Of a stretch of 64,000 nucleotides of DNA, positions 46,442 to 58,364 are shown piece by piece. The DNA is taken from assembly GCA_003313425.1 (NCBI GenBank), contig NHZP01000010.1, positions 992,001-1,056,000 of the forward strand. The letters are read 5' to 3'. Numbering within the stretch: the first letter of the stretch is position 1; each line of letters starts with the position of its first letter. A model generated the notes under the pieces. That model searched no databases, was not told where the DNA came from, and saw only the letters and a program-made list of their open reading frames with translations. This stretch comes from Pseudopyrenochaeta lycopersici (Eukaryota > Ascomycota > Dothideomycetes > Pleosporales > Pseudopyrenochaetaceae). The translations under genes and the position numbers were made by a program.

Positions 46442-47381
46442 TGCGGGAGGCCGGTGGTGTTTGCAGACGGCGGCGGGCGAAGAAACACTGCGGGTGTCGC
46501 GAGGCGTTTAAGCGTCCTGTTCCGAACGGGGGCTACGGCGATCGACGTCACAGCGCCGCGGACAGAGGCGTGGCCGGGGGGGCGCAGGATTAAGATTGCG
46601 CCTGAGCGCTGGAGGGGAGGGCGCACAAGGCCATTGCGATGGAGCGACCGAGAGTCTTTGTAGTCCAGCAAACGCAGCCGGGCGGGAGCTGGACAAGTAG
46701 CAGCCAAGCGATAAGGCGCATCGATGGTTCAAGCCCCCGACGCGATTGCACCAGCGCTAGTGCTGCCCTGATGCTCTGCAGCCTAGAGCGCTTTTGGCCC
46801 TGCTGCCTGCGCCACACCATCCACGCTCTGCGCCAAGACTCAGTCCATTGATTACCGCTCTGGTCTGCCTGCTGTCGTGTCTCGCCCCGTCGGCTGCTTG
46901 GCCGGATTGAGCTGCTGGGCCAAAGGGCCCGACCATCGCTTGGCTGGCCAGCGGCACAAGCAGGCTTACTGCGCAAACCAGGAACTGTCCCCCAGGCCAG
47001 CGACTTTCTTCAACGTGCCCTGCTGTCCCTGCTATTCCAGCTACTCCCTGCTGTCCCTTTTGGACACATCTGCTTGCCATGGTCATTATGCCGTCGTGCT
47101 GCGCGACGTTGTGAAATCATCCCGAATTCGTCTGCAACTTTACGTCACCCCTCGAAACTTGGACGCCACGGCCCACAACGCTGAACCTCTACACCCACCG
47201 TTGTCACCCACACATCTGCGAGATCGCCGCCAGACGTCGCGCTGCGGTATCATCGCTCCTTCTGACCCCCCCGATTCTATTCACTGTCCCTATTCCTATC
47301 CCCTCCTCCATCCCACTCGCCCTCCGCTCCTCCACATACCCCGCTAAACCTGAGGCCGCAACATAAACATTGCTCAACGCC
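46442..47381. promoter_or_regulatory. Divergent promoter region of AEC transporter and PBS2
   Basis: 940 bp, GC-rich. The last 120 bp before the PBS2 ATG are strongly pyrimidine-rich (runs of CCCTATTCC/CCTCCTCC), typical of promoter/leader regions of fungal genes. No TATA box is evident. Confidence 0.45.
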
Positions 47382-49482
47382 ATGGCATCTGCCGCCTCCA
47401 CCCCCGACGCCGACTTCGACTCGGATACTCCCTTCGACAGCCCCTCTCCGTCCTCTCCGCCTGCGCCGTCGAGCCCAGTGGCGAATGCCTCGCCTACACA
47501 TCTGTCTGCGGAGCGCCCCGCCGTCCGCTCCATATCCACCCCGGGCCCTACAGCAGGCATGACGCCTTCCTCTACACCACTAGGAAACATCAACGCTGCC
47601 AGAAACCCTCGCCCACCAAACGCACCCACCATATCCAGCCGGGGCAGCGGACTCAATGTCTCGCAAGATATTCTGGCCAGGATACAAGCAGTCCATCTCG
47701 GCCGGCAAGGTGCCCCGCCCACTGGGCTGCCAGGACGAGGCCCTCTGCCGCAAAGCCCCGGCCCAAGTCCAATCCCACGGGGCCCCATGTCTCCTAGCGG
47801 CCCTGTGATGGGCAATCCAGGCGGTGTGCCCGCTGGCTTCCGCATACCTCCAAAACCGAACATGACCAGCTTTCAGTCAGCGCCAGCTGTCCCTGGCCGT
47901 GCAGGGGGCCCCAAGCTGTCCCTCGCAGAACAGCGCGGTGTAAAGTTGCCAGGCGGGCTCCCGGGCGCGTCTCCATCTGGTTCTAGCCCTGCTCCTCCTG
48001 CTGGCAGGAAGAGACCGGGCTTGAAGCTCTCACAGATGAACGGAGACAAGCCCGAGGACCAAGCTGAGCCCAAAAAACCGGAGACTGCCTTGGACAAGTA
48101 TTCCGAGTACATCGACACAAAGACCGGCAGCCTCAAGTTTGCCGGCAAAGCTATTCTCAATTCCGAGGGCGTGCAATTCGCAAACGGAACTACAGTCAAC
48201 ATCTCCCTGGATGAGGTCGATACGCTTGACGAGCTCGGTAAAGGAAACTACGGCACAGTATACAAGGTCCGGCATAGCAGACCACGAATGCGGAAACCAG
48301 GCCAGGGCTTGGCTGGCAATAAAGCTGCGCCAGGCTCTCCATCACGAAAGAACTTTGACGGTGACGAGCCGAGCCCTGTCAGTGCGAAACCTGCTGCAGG
48401 AACTGGCATCGTAATGGCTATGAAGGAAGTCAGGCTCGAACTGGACGATTCCAAATTCGCTGCTATCATCATGGAATTGGATGTTCTTCATCGCTGTGTT
48501 TCGCCGTATATCGTTGACTTCTACGGCGCCTTTTTCCAAGAAGGTGCTGTGTACATATGTATGGAGTTTATGGATGGCGGATCAATAGACAAGCTATACG
48601 GAGACGGCGTACCGGAAGGCGTGTTGCGCAAGATCACACTGGCCACAACGCAGGGCCTGAAGTCGCTAAAGGACGAGCACAACATCATTCACCGCGATGT
48701 CAAGCCAACAAACATCCTCATGAACACTCAGGGTCAGATCAAGATTTGCGACTTTGGTGTAAGCGGCAATTTGGTGGCGAGCATAGCAAAAACCAACATT
48801 GGGTGCCAGAGTTACATGGCTCCCGAAAGAATCTCCTCTGGTGGGATTGCCCAAGCAGGTGCCAATCCAGGAGGTGGCACATACAGCGTGCAAAGTGATA
48901 TCTGGAGTCTGGGACTTACCATTATCGAGTGCGCGTTAGGGCGGTATCCGTATCCCCCAGAAACGTACAACAACATCTTCAGCCAACTCAGCGTACGTTT
49001 GTATTTTTTGAACATACTTGTTGGACTTCACTAAGCGTTTGCAGGCAATTGTCGATGGCGAACCTCCGGATTTGCCACAGGACGGCTACTCGGATGCGGC
49101 ACGAAATTTCGTACGCGGCTGCTTGAACAAGATCCCAAACCTACGGCCCACATACGCTATGCTCCTCCAACATGTGTGGCTTGCTCCCCTCGCCAAGCCG
49201 GAAACTATCACAGAAGAAGACGAGGATGAGGTTGAGGCAGCAACTGAAGCGGCTGCCCCTGAAGCTGCTGGCGATACAGGCCTGCCTGAGCCAGTCGAGA
49301 TGGTTACGGACAAGGAGGTTGCAGACTGGGTCAAGGCGGCTATAGAAAAGAGAAAAAGGGGCCAGCTGAAGCGTGCAGAGAAGCCTGCGCTGCATGCTGC
49401 ACCACTTAATGCAGTACAAAGCCCTTCGCACAACGGCACAAACGGCCTGGAGGATGCGCTTCCCACAGCAACAGCAACTTAA
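47382..49482 (+). CDS. PBS2: MAP kinase kinase of the HOG osmostress pathway (Pbs2/Os-5)
   Basis: Two exons: 47382-48992 and 49045-49482, intron 52 nt; the product is 682 aa. Pbs2 phosphorylates the p38-type MAPK Hog1 in response to osmotic and fungicide stress and is a scaffold for the module. A Pro/Ser/Gly-rich N-terminal region of about 240 residues precedes YSEYIDTKTGSLKFAGKA, typical of Pbs2. Kinase motifs: LGKGNYGTVY (286-291 loop), catalytic K348 in AMKEV, IIHRDVKPTN (D439), DFG (D457) and the activation segment SIAKTNIGCQSYMAPERI with S467 and T471 as phospho-sites. An insert of about 45 residues between beta-2 and beta-3 separates the glycine loop from K348. The second exon completes the C-lobe with LNKIPNLRPTYAMLLQHVWL. 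Confidence 0.94.
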
Positions 49483-50235
49483 GCCACAAGATACTCCCTT
49501 CGGCGGACCTTACGGACGACTACGCCACCTTACCATGTAAATGACGCGTCCAAAAGTATTGAAATGAAATGCGCTAAGATTTCGATTCAGCCGTGCATAC
49601 TTTTGATGAGCAGATTAGCCTTCGAGGGCTCATCTCCCTGTTTATCGTTTTCTTTATTTTAGGGTTGAGATTGGATTGGCGGCCAACTCTCCTCAGTGCA
49701 GGCCCAGAAGAGCAGCAGCAGCAGCAGCAGCAGCAGCTGGATGGACGCACGCTTTCTGGGTAACGGCGTTTGTGTCGGCGCACACTGGTTGAATTCTTCA
49801 AGCATGGCTGTGGGTGGGCATTGAGCGACGAACTACATGTACCTAGAAGACTAGCATAAACCTTGTCCGAGATGGGACTGTCCTTTTAGCTGCCCAAGTT
49901 TTACCACGCACGAACGCGAGATCTTAGTGAATGGCGGAGTGTGTGGGTGACGTATGCTGAAGCGCGCGGGCACGTGAAAGCCCCGGCCGCGCCAAGACCC
50001 ACTAGCCACTGTGTTGCGGCTGTCATCTGTGGTCAGGGAAAGAACACAGTGGTCGGAACAAGTTGAATAGCCACGACTTTCCTTGGGACCGCCCACACCC
50101 TTTTTTTGTAATGTGGCAGGCTTAACACCGCTTCCCACCACCACATCGCTTGCTGCGGGCTTGCAAACACTAATTGTTTCCTTTTGTCGCTCTCTACAAG
50201 GACCAACCATTCGCCCTTAGGCACAGATATCCAAC
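49483..50235. other. Intergenic between PBS2 and SEC63
   Basis: 753 bp: PBS2 3' flank and SEC63 promoter. It contains a (AGC)9 microsatellite at 49711-49737 and a CACGTG core near 49971. No gene. Confidence 0.5.
49711..49737. repeat. (AGC)9 trinucleotide microsatellite
   Basis: Nine perfect AGC units, about 230 bp downstream of the PBS2 stop codon and therefore possibly in its 3' UTR. Likely length-polymorphic between strains. Confidence 0.95.
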
Positions 50236-52520
50236 ATGTCCGGAACTGACTACAATTACGATGAACAGGTGCACCTCTGCCCGTCCACCAACAAACAATA
50301 CAGCTAACAGTCTACAGGGCCAGTTCTTTCCCTACTTCATCCTCACCGTCACGACGTTGGTCACTGTGCCCACCACAATTTCCTTCTTCAGACCAAGTAA
50401 AGGTATGCGCGCAGGGTGATTGCCACCTGGCCACATGTTGACGTGCCTCTAGAGCTCGAGAACACAGGAACGCGAATAGACTCCGACTATACGCCTGAAC
50501 ATGCCGACCTCATCCAGGGGCAGCGCAAGAAGCAGAAGCGACTCGAACGGAGGATAAAGCGGGGCATTCTCATGCTGGGCGGATGGGCGCTCAACGCCCT
50601 CATGGTCTACCTCATCATCGTCACTGCCCGGACTGTCCCCAAGATATGGGATCCATATGAGGTGCTTGGTGTATCCAGGGTGCGTATGCTCCTACGAAAC
50701 TTTGCGCTTGAAACATGGGCTGACTAGGAGCGCAGTCGGCAGACGAGAAGGCAATAAAGAAACACTATCGAAAGCTCTCCTTGACTTTGCACCCCGACAA
50801 AGCCCGCGAGGACCCTGCGAACAATGTCACAACACAGACTATCAATGACCATTGGGTAGATGTCGTAAAGGCGTTCAAGGCCCTCACCGACGAGGAAATC
50901 CGCAACAACTACATCCAGTATGGTCACCCAGACGGCAAGCAAAGCTTCAGTATCGGCATTGCGCTACCAAAATGGATCGTTACAGAAGGGGCTGGAAAAT
51001 ACGTGTTGCTCATCTATGCGCTCGCTCTCGGTGTCATCTTGCCTTATACTGTTGGAAAGTGGTGGTACGGAACGCAGAGGCTGACGAAGGAGAAGGTGCT
51101 TGTTGCAAGCGCTGGCAAGATCTTCCGTGAATATGACAATGATCAAGGCGAGGCTGGAGTCATTGGTGCTCTAAGCAGTGGTGAAGAGTTTCACGAGGTT
51201 CTCAGTGGGCACAAGGCTGAAAATGGACTGTCAAAACTGGAACAAAAAGTCCTCTCTGACGGCCAGGATTCTCTAGTCTCGCAAACACTCACCAAAAAGG
51301 ACCGCCAAAAGCTGGATGACCTCGAAGACAGCCGGAGGCGAAAGGTCTTGACATTACTTTGGGCTTACCTGGGCCGTGTTGAACTGGATGACGAGGCCTT
51401 GAACGACGAGAAAATCGAGGTCGCCCCCATTGCGCTCCGGCTTAACGAAGCATACACAGCTATCGCGCTCGCCTACGGCAACACTCGCGCAGTCCTTTCC
51501 GCATATCACACCTCGCAAAATCTCATCCAAGCTCTACGTCCGGGTGCGTCGCCATTGGAACAGCTGCCGCATTTTGCTCCTACTGTCGCCGCTGCGGCTG
51601 AGGCAGAGCGATCACGAACTCATCTAACCATTCAAGAATTTATGCGCATTCCAGATGGACAACGTAAAGCGCGTGTGGTTGCTCCTGGTCTTCTTTCTTT
51701 AGAACAGTACAATACTGCCATGTCTGTAGCTTCGCGCATCCCGGTACTCAATGTGGAGAAGGCCTTTTTCAAGGTTGTCGGCGAGCGATTCGTCACACCA
51801 AGCAGCTTGGTACAATTTGTGCTCAAAGGCCGATTCATTCCCTCAGCCGTCACCAACGCTCCAGAAGTCAACCCCAAGGACTTGCTGGATATTGATCCAG
51901 AGGAAGGAGATATCGCTGCGATCACTGGACGAAAGAACGACCGCTCTGGAGAAAAGCCTATCCAGCCACCTCTAGCGCATGCACCATACTACGCTCGAGA
52001 TCACGCGCCTAGGTGGCATGTTTTCCTGGCTGATAGTAAACAAGGTCGTATCGCAGTTCCTCCATTCACTTTCTCGACCTTTGACAAGCCGATTCTGGAT
52101 GACAGCGGTAATCCGACATACAATGTTCAAACCTTGAAGATGCAATTTGGTGCCCCACCGCAAGCCGGCAGTTACACATTTGTCATGCACATGATCTGCG
52201 ATAGTTATATCGGCATGGATACTAAGATGGAGGTAACTCTTGTCGTCGAAGACGCCAGCAAAGCGGAGGAGGTCGAGGAGGAGGAGGACATCAGTGAACC
52301 AGAAGAAGGTATGTGTTCCTGATAATGTTTCTTTTTGTGGCGCACACCTAACATGTGTATAGATTCCATTGCCGGCCAAATGCGCTCGCTCAAAACCGGG
52401 GGTGCCCCAGTGAAGAAGCGAAGGCAGACAAAAGACGACTCTAGCGATGGGAGCGACACAGAGGGCGATGTTGAGTCCGAGAGTGAGACCGATACTGATA
52501 CCGACTCGGATGAGGAGTAG
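50236..52520 (+). CDS. SEC63: ER translocon subunit Sec63 (J-domain protein)
   Basis: Five exons: 50236-50268, 50318-50402, 50453-50679, 50736-52308 and 52363-52520; introns are 49-56 nt; the product is 691 aa. Sec63 sits in the ER membrane with Sec61 and recruits lumenal BiP/Kar2 through its J domain for post-translational import. The N-terminus is MSGTDYNYDEQGQFFPYF, followed by a TM segment (about 16-34). A second TM (WALNALMVYLIIVTARTV, about 83-100) precedes the J domain: WDPYEVLGVSRSADEKAIKK, crossing an intron, then HPD (134-136). A third TM (VLLIYALALGVILPYTVG) leads to the cytosolic Sec63/Brl domain with RWHVFLADSKQGRIAVPP. The last exon adds an acidic Ser/Asp/Glu tail. The first intron has a weak GTGCAC donor. 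Confidence 0.95.
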
Positions 52521-54317
52521 ATTGTTTCTCGTTGATGCGAAATGTTTCTCGCTTTGGGAAAGGGATATTATGGGCGACTGTACAACCGATCGACTGAGCA
52601 TCTATCTCTTGCGCTTGTTAGCATTTTCAGGCGTTTCAGGCGCGAAGTAATCGCAACTTCGGATTAAGGCTCTAAGCGAGCACTGGATAGGGAATAGGGT
52701 ATATTTAAATGCTTCAATGCAGCTCGCTAGATCAACCATTGATTGAAATTGTCTGCCGGAGTCGATTCGATTTCATCCAGACATCACACTGGCTTATGTC
52801 CACGTTTAACTACAATCTTTCCTTACGTTATCTACAGTTGAGTATAATGACTATAGAAGGTAAGTGGCGTTTTAGAGCAACTAAGCGCGCCAGATTGAGG
52901 CTGTCAGGTCATTTTAGAAGAGTGAAGAATTTGTCAACGGGATGAATTGGACACTTCTATCCTTCCTTCGCTTCCCAACCTACCTCTCCTGTATCTGCGT
53001 CAGACGGATAATCCACACTAACTCTTGTTGTCAGGCTCTAACTGAGTAAGAGTAATGGTTCTGTCATATGATCATCCTCATACTCTCATGAAGCTTCAAT
53101 GTTCACCTAATCGCAGAATATTCGCGCCTTAGGGAAATTGCGATCGACCATTATGCATGCGCCTCAGGAACAGACAGTATCCGAACGCTATAATTACAGA
53201 TATAAAAATGGAGGCCTGACTTAACGCTTGGTTATATACGCGTATTGGGAGGTCTGCGACCTGAACCGTGACCGGGTGTTCGTCAAAAAGCACGGTTCCA
53301 CACGAGCATTGTTTCAGTTCCGTCTCGGCTGGACCTCCCCAACCTCTCAACACCAACGTCTATCATGAACACTCTGGTTGATTACGTCGCCTTATGATTC
53401 GACATTCTTCATAATGTCTCACGATGTTGGCAAGCAGATGATGAGCACCCAGGGTTGACAAGCGTGATGGAGTGCATGTGGCGTCGATGTCACCCGTATC
53501 CTGATGCAAATCTGCCTGGAAGAGCGCAGTCGTAAGACTTGACAAGAGGAATACCACATCTCCATCAGTTCAGATTCATGGCTCAATCAGAGAGACTATT
53601 TTCTCGTAAGGGAGAGAAGGAAATGTTGTGACCGGTTGTATCTCGGCTTCGCAATGACTCAACTGCTATACCAAAACTTCTATACCCTCCTGCAGTCGCC
53701 CAACTTTCCGTTGCCGTTGTCTCAAACAATAGCTCCGTCAAAATTCTCCGCAGTTGCTGTGCCGACTGACCGCGCGGTCAGGCATGATCTACGGCCCAGG
53801 CTGGACATATATATCTTGGCACACATCCGGATACTCCTCATCCGCTAACCTGAGGCCAGTACTTAGGCCTCAGACCGCAAGGCACGACTATTAAGCACTT
53901 CTTGGCAACGTTTTAGCCGCACATCTCCCCCTTGGCTGCTACGGGTGCGTTCATCGCGCCAGGGGGTGACAGCTGCTAACGGTCACCCTGCTGGTTTGAC
54001 AACGGCATTGCAGGGGTAAGTACCGACAGGAGGCGTTCCTGGGCATTCATGGCTCGATCGAGTGAGTGCAAGATAGAATCAAATAAAAGCTGAAGGAAAG
54101 TAGCTATTTTGTTTATCCTTCATCCGCTCTCTCTACCTCGCTCTAGCCTCCAGTCCTTTACGGCAGACATTCTCTTTTACCCCAGTTTAATACATTCCAT
54201 TCTTTGCGACTTTGATAGTCTGCTTCGCCGATCTTTCAATCATAATACGTCTGTGACGTTAATCTTCGATCTTTTAATCACTTCATCAGTATTACTGGAC
54301 TTCTTCACAACATCATA
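52521..54317. other. Intergenic between SEC63 and the AEQ-repeat gene
   Basis: 1.8 kb, moderately AT-rich in places, with no recognisable gene or RNA. The 200 bp before the next ATG are pyrimidine-rich (CTCTCTCTACCTCGCTCTAG-like), consistent with the leader of an expressed fungal gene. Confidence 0.45.
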
Positions 54318-55509
54318 ATGTCGTTCATGACTATTGCTACCATCGCCCTTGCGGCTGGTCTTGCTGGTAAGTCACTCCTGCATCTGCATCTTACTATGAT
54401 GAGACCATCTGTCTAGAGTAGACACTGACACTGCTACAGTTGCAAAGCCCATCAACGCTCCGCAATCCATTCCAGGCTACACCAAGCGTGGCAACAACGT
54501 CTTTGGCCAAGGTTTCAATGGCGCTGTTGTTAATGGCAACAGAGGCAATGGCTTCAACTTCATCGATGGCTTCAACAACTTCAATCAGCAGCAACAAGTT
54601 ATCCAAATTCAGGAGCAGAACCTCCAAATCGTCAACAACGGCTTCCAACAGCAAGTTGTCCAACAGGTGCAGGAAGTTCTTATCGTTGACCAGGTCAACA
54701 ACGGTTTCAACAATGACCTAAACAACTTGTTCCGGAAGAGCAACTTCAAGAACCAGTTCCGGGATGTTAGTACCGTGATGCTAGTCGTACAGGAGATTCA
54801 GGTCGCCGTGGACGATGGCCGTGGCAACCAGTTCCAGCAGAACATCTTCGCGCAGTCCGCGGTCGTAGCCAACCGTGGTGCTCGTCGATCACAGACGGTC
54901 ATGGTCTTTGACTCCAAGACCCTCATCGCACAGGACATCCTCGGTAACAACGCCTTCCGTAACATTGGTCAGTTCGGCGGCGTCGCCGGCGCGACTGGTG
55001 AACTTAACAGGGCTCTTCCCACCAAGACCGCTGGCGTCCAGCTCTTTGGCGCAAGGCCCACCTGGACTGACGTTGCCGAGGATCCTGCTGCGACCCTCGG
55101 AGGCATCTGGCAGTCTGCTCTTGAGGATCTGCAGAAGGGTGAGTTCGATGGCCAGGATAACCAGTTGAACGAGCAGATTGCTGCCGAGGAGAAGCGAAAG
55201 CTCGATGAAGCGCAGAACAACAACGCCGAGGAGCAGAAGGCTGCTGAGCAGAAGGCTGCTGAGCAACAGGCCGCTGAGCAACAGGCCGCTGAGCAACAGG
55301 CCGCTGAGCAACAGGCCGCTGAGCAACAGGCCGCTGAGCAACAGGCCGCTGAGCAAAAAGCTGCGGAACAGGCTGCCGCTGAACAGCAAGCTGCTGAGCA
55401 GAAGGACGCTGGTAACGCTGAACAGCAACAGGCTGCTGCTGAGCAAGAAGCCGCTCAGCAGAAGGGTGAGCAGAAGGGTGAGCAGAAGGATGCTGAGCGT
55501 AAGGAATAG
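54318..55509 (+). CDS. Secreted Gln/Asn-rich protein with Ala-Glu-Gln repeat tail
   Basis: Two exons: 54318-54366 and 54440-55509, intron 73 nt (GTAAGT donor, CTACAG acceptor); the product is 372 aa. I do not recognise a named domain. A signal peptide (about 1-18, ATIALAAGLAVA) is followed by a Lys-Arg site at about residue 31-32, suitable for Kex2-type cleavage. Residues 33-110 are Gly/Asn/Gln/Phe-rich (NGNRGNGFNFIDGFNNFNQQ). The middle region (about 125-235) looks globular, with VSTVMLVVQEIQVAVDDGRG and SQTVMVFDSKTLIAQDILG. From residue 281 to 340 lies a five-residue repeat (consensus EQQAA), then further Glu/Gln/Lys-rich sequence to the end. The tail should form a charged helix or coiled coil. 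No cysteines appear in the mature part, unlike a classical effector. A structural or wall-associated role is only a guess. Confidence 0.8.
55231..55410 (+). repeat. 15-bp coding tandem repeat, 12 units
   Basis: Twelve in-frame 15-bp units encode EQ(Q/K)AA-type pentapeptides. Six central copies of GAGCAACAGGCCGCT (55261-55350) are identical at DNA level; flanking units have diverged. Identical central copies point to recent unit expansion and likely length variation. Confidence 0.95.
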
Positions 55510-57416
55510 AAACATTGAGGAGCACGAATGATTACCAAGCTCCCCGGTTTCGGAGCGAAAATACCACTGCCGTTGCAAAGGTTGAGGAGAAGAGTTTGTA
55601 TACCCAAGAGAAGATTGCTGTGGAAAATTACGACGACTTTATTTGGCGTACCAACGGCGCGAATGGAGGTTGTTCATCGGGCATTTAGAGCCGGGCTCCT
55701 GACTGGATCGGAGGTTTTAGTTTAAATGTTAAATGAAATGTCTTAAACATGTTCTAATTTTCTCTCCTTGAATGAAGTGAAGTCTTTGTCCCAAGCCTCA
55801 GCAAGTATCAACCTTGGGAGAGAAAGAACACGCAGTATTCCCATGACCCCCCTAAAACGCCACTTGTCAAGCAAGCTACTAGCATGCGAAGCCGGAGGTT
55901 TATGGTCAGTCCCCAAATCAGGGGGACATTGAGAGGATTTGGAGCAGTGTCACTGACGAGAAAGGGCTACTGGGTGAGGCGAAGGGCAGGGACACAATCG
56001 ACATGGTAGTGTGAAAAGATATGATTATATTGACGAACAATTAGAAGTCTGGGCTATGCAATAGAGGCTCTAGGTAAGGTGCAGATCTTGAAGGGGGTTA
56101 TTGGACGAAGATTTGAAAAAATAGTGAAATTTGATGATTCGCTCCTGAGCTTCAATATACCCTTTCTTGAGCGTCCTCTTGAAGTGTTCCAGTTCCTAAT
56201 CTAGCCCTTACTTTTGGGTCTTCGTATTTCTTCCCCTAAGGGCGCTCGTTGCCTGTGAAACTCGGAAAGATGAAGACCGAAGCGCGATTCTACTCCCTCT
56301 ATGGTATATGACAGTCCATTTGCACAATGAATTTAATGTAATGCACCTGTAGTGTGTTCTTATACATGGGTCAGAATAGCAATGAAATATGTGGAATGTC
56401 GCGTCTTTCCTAAAGGGTTTCGAGATGAGAGTTGTTTTTTTGATATGAGAGAGAAATTTACCGCTTAGTTCGTGGCATAGAGACTCTTGCCGGTTGAAAA
56501 AAGTTGCTTCTTTATCCAGTATCTATAAGCTTAATTAGACTCGCTGGTCTTAGAGTTGTACAAAAGGGTCAGTTAGGAGTCGTCGATGAGATGACCCTTG
56601 ACAACAATCTTTAAAGATGAATTTCAGCACATCATCGAAGACGGGCAGATCAGAGCATGACAACAACTTATGTATATAGAACGCAATTCCTTTATTGTCC
56701 GCACGAATGTGGATGGACGTCAGTGCGATTCAGGTTAGGCCAAACATAAGCATTATTGTGCCTGACGTGGTCAGCAGGTTGGTATTGACTGATGACAGAA
56801 AGACTCGGACCAGTTCGAGGAATCTTTGTGCTACGGGGTTCTAAGATGAAGTAAGACAGATAGAGCGATATGTAAGTCCAGCTTTGTAAAAGACTTTAGT
56901 CTGTAAGGTTGACAAGTCGCAAGCACGATGGAGAAGGAAGGTATGAGGAAATTGGAAGCACTAATCAGTGGCTGTGTTATTCCAGGATGACTTAGTAGCA
57001 GTGAGAGTGCAAAGCTCCTATTTTCGTACATTGTGAGGTATTAAAACAATCAACGCATGTCATAATTTAGCTAGGTTGCAAATATACACTAGGTTGACAG
57101 AAGTATGGTGAAAGAGCAGCCCAAGATCGACAAAGGAAATCCGGGTATACTTGCGCCAGCAATCGTTATTCTCATGAATCCACATGCGCCGTTCGCGATG
57201 AACAATCTAAGCGGCAAAATAAAGAAAGATGTCGACGCGCGATGTCGCTGGTACGAGCAGTCTGAACCGAAACGGAAATATGAACGAGAAGTGAAGAGCC
57301 AATGTAGCATGACTGTCAAGGAAAGAGGTTCATCCTGTATCATGAACCCCTTTGGGCACATGCATCCAATCCTTTGAAACCGGCATTCTTTATCCTGCAG
57401 TGGTAAATGGAGGCAA
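55510..57416. other. Intergenic between convergent AEQ-repeat and RNR-inhibitor genes
   Basis: 1.9 kb, fairly AT-rich, between two 3' ends. Small frames only (for example 57105-57377 plus), none recognised. No RNA gene or transposon remnant identified. Confidence 0.45.
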
Positions 57417-58364
57417 TCAGAGGCCTCCCATGTCAACCTCTCTTGCGAGGAAATCCGCTTCCTCAAAGTCACTGCCACTCCCCGACGCGACCCGCCCCTC
57501 AACGGCTTCAACATTCTCAAAATCCATATCCATGTCGTCATCGTCCAGCACAACTCTCGCAGCTCGTCTCGACTTGGGCTGTGCGAATTGGCGTACTGCT
57601 GGTAGCATATTGATACTTTGTGGCGGCGTCTCGCTAAGTGGGCTAACGGGTACTTCGTCGAGCTCGGCAGCACCTGTACCGAGCCCCTTCATCGATATGG
57701 AGAAGAAGAAGTTGGTGTTCAGCGGTTTGTCATCGTCGTCCTGCCATGAGCGTTTCGAGGGGTTGAGAGGGTTCGGCAGTCGTTGTGAGGAGCTTGAGTA
57801 GCCTGAGTCCGACGAGCCTTGTGACGAAAAGGGCTGTGTGAATGCTTCGGCGGGGAGAGGGAAGAGGTTTGAGGCGCGTGAGCCAGTCGGATCACGGCCG
57901 GCGTAAAGATGGATGTTGGTTGTGGGTTGCTCTGCAAAGCCCAAGCCTCCAATCTTGTGCAGCCCACAGAATGGCAGCAGCTCTCTCTGATGGACAAAGT
58001 CGTCAGGAACGGGGTCTCGCGGGGGCTTGACCTCTAGTACATCCAATACTGTTGGCTTGGAGAGGGTGGTTTGGATGGACGGCAGGGCAGACATGCTCTT
58101 AGTCTTGTAGCCCTCGGGCACGCTCTTTCTGACTCTCATCCCAACGCTCAGCAGATCTGCTTGCACGTTTCCCGGCAGTTGTGGCGCAAGGCTCTCGCGC
58201 TGCTGTTGTTGCTGTTGCTGATGTTGTCGCGGTCGGGTAATCGGATCCAGGCCCCGCGGATCGTCAAGGTAGTCAAAGTCGTCTCTCTGTGCGAAGTAAC
58301 TGGTGATGCTCGGCTGGAACTTTCTCTTGTTTCGGTATTCGGTCGACGAGTCTCTCCTGTGCAT
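57417..58364 (-). CDS. Ribonucleotide reductase inhibitor, Spd1/Dif1-like
   Basis: Single exon, 315 aa. Members of this family (yeast Dif1/Sml1/Hug1, fission yeast Spd1) restrain ribonucleotide reductase, in part by controlling nuclear location of its small subunit, and are removed in S phase or after DNA damage. Evidence: the N-terminal KRKFQPSITSYF box (13-24) and the downstream SVGMRVRKSVPEGYKT box (73-88), the two conserved motifs as I know them. A glutamine run (about 49-55, encoded by mixed CAA/CAG) lies between them. The remainder is low-complexity with an acidic DDDDMDMDFE segment. The frame is open for 54 codons upstream, but the first ATG in it is 58364. Confidence 0.72.
   Translation of the reverse strand: MHRRDSSTEYRNKRKFQPSITSYFAQRDDFDYLDDPRGLDPITRPRQHQQQQQQQRESLAPQLPGNVQADLLSVGMRVRKSVPEGYKTKSMSALPSIQTTLSKPTVLDVLEVKPPRDPVPDDFVHQRELLPFCGLHKIGGLGFAEQPTTNIHLYAGRDPTGSRASNLFPLPAEAFTQPFSSQGSSDSGYSSSSQRLPNPLNPSKRSWQDDDDKPLNTNFFFSISMKGLGTGAAELDEVPVSPLSETPPQSINMLPAVRQFAQPKSRRAARVVLDDDDMDMDFENVEAVEGRVASGSGSDFEEADFLAREVDMGGL

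Noticed and set aside
46728..46742. GGTTCAAGCCC, another tRNA T-arm-like match
   Set aside because: No paired stem and no upstream tRNA body.
47204..47863. 219-codon minus-strand frame opposite the PBS2 N-terminus
   Set aside because: Shadow of the Pro/Ser-rich PBS2 coding sequence in GC-rich DNA.
54889..55578. Long antisense frame of Leu/Ser repeats opposite the AEQ-repeat gene
   Set aside because: It is the mirror of the coding repeat; the sense frame has a signal peptide, an intron and a normal start.
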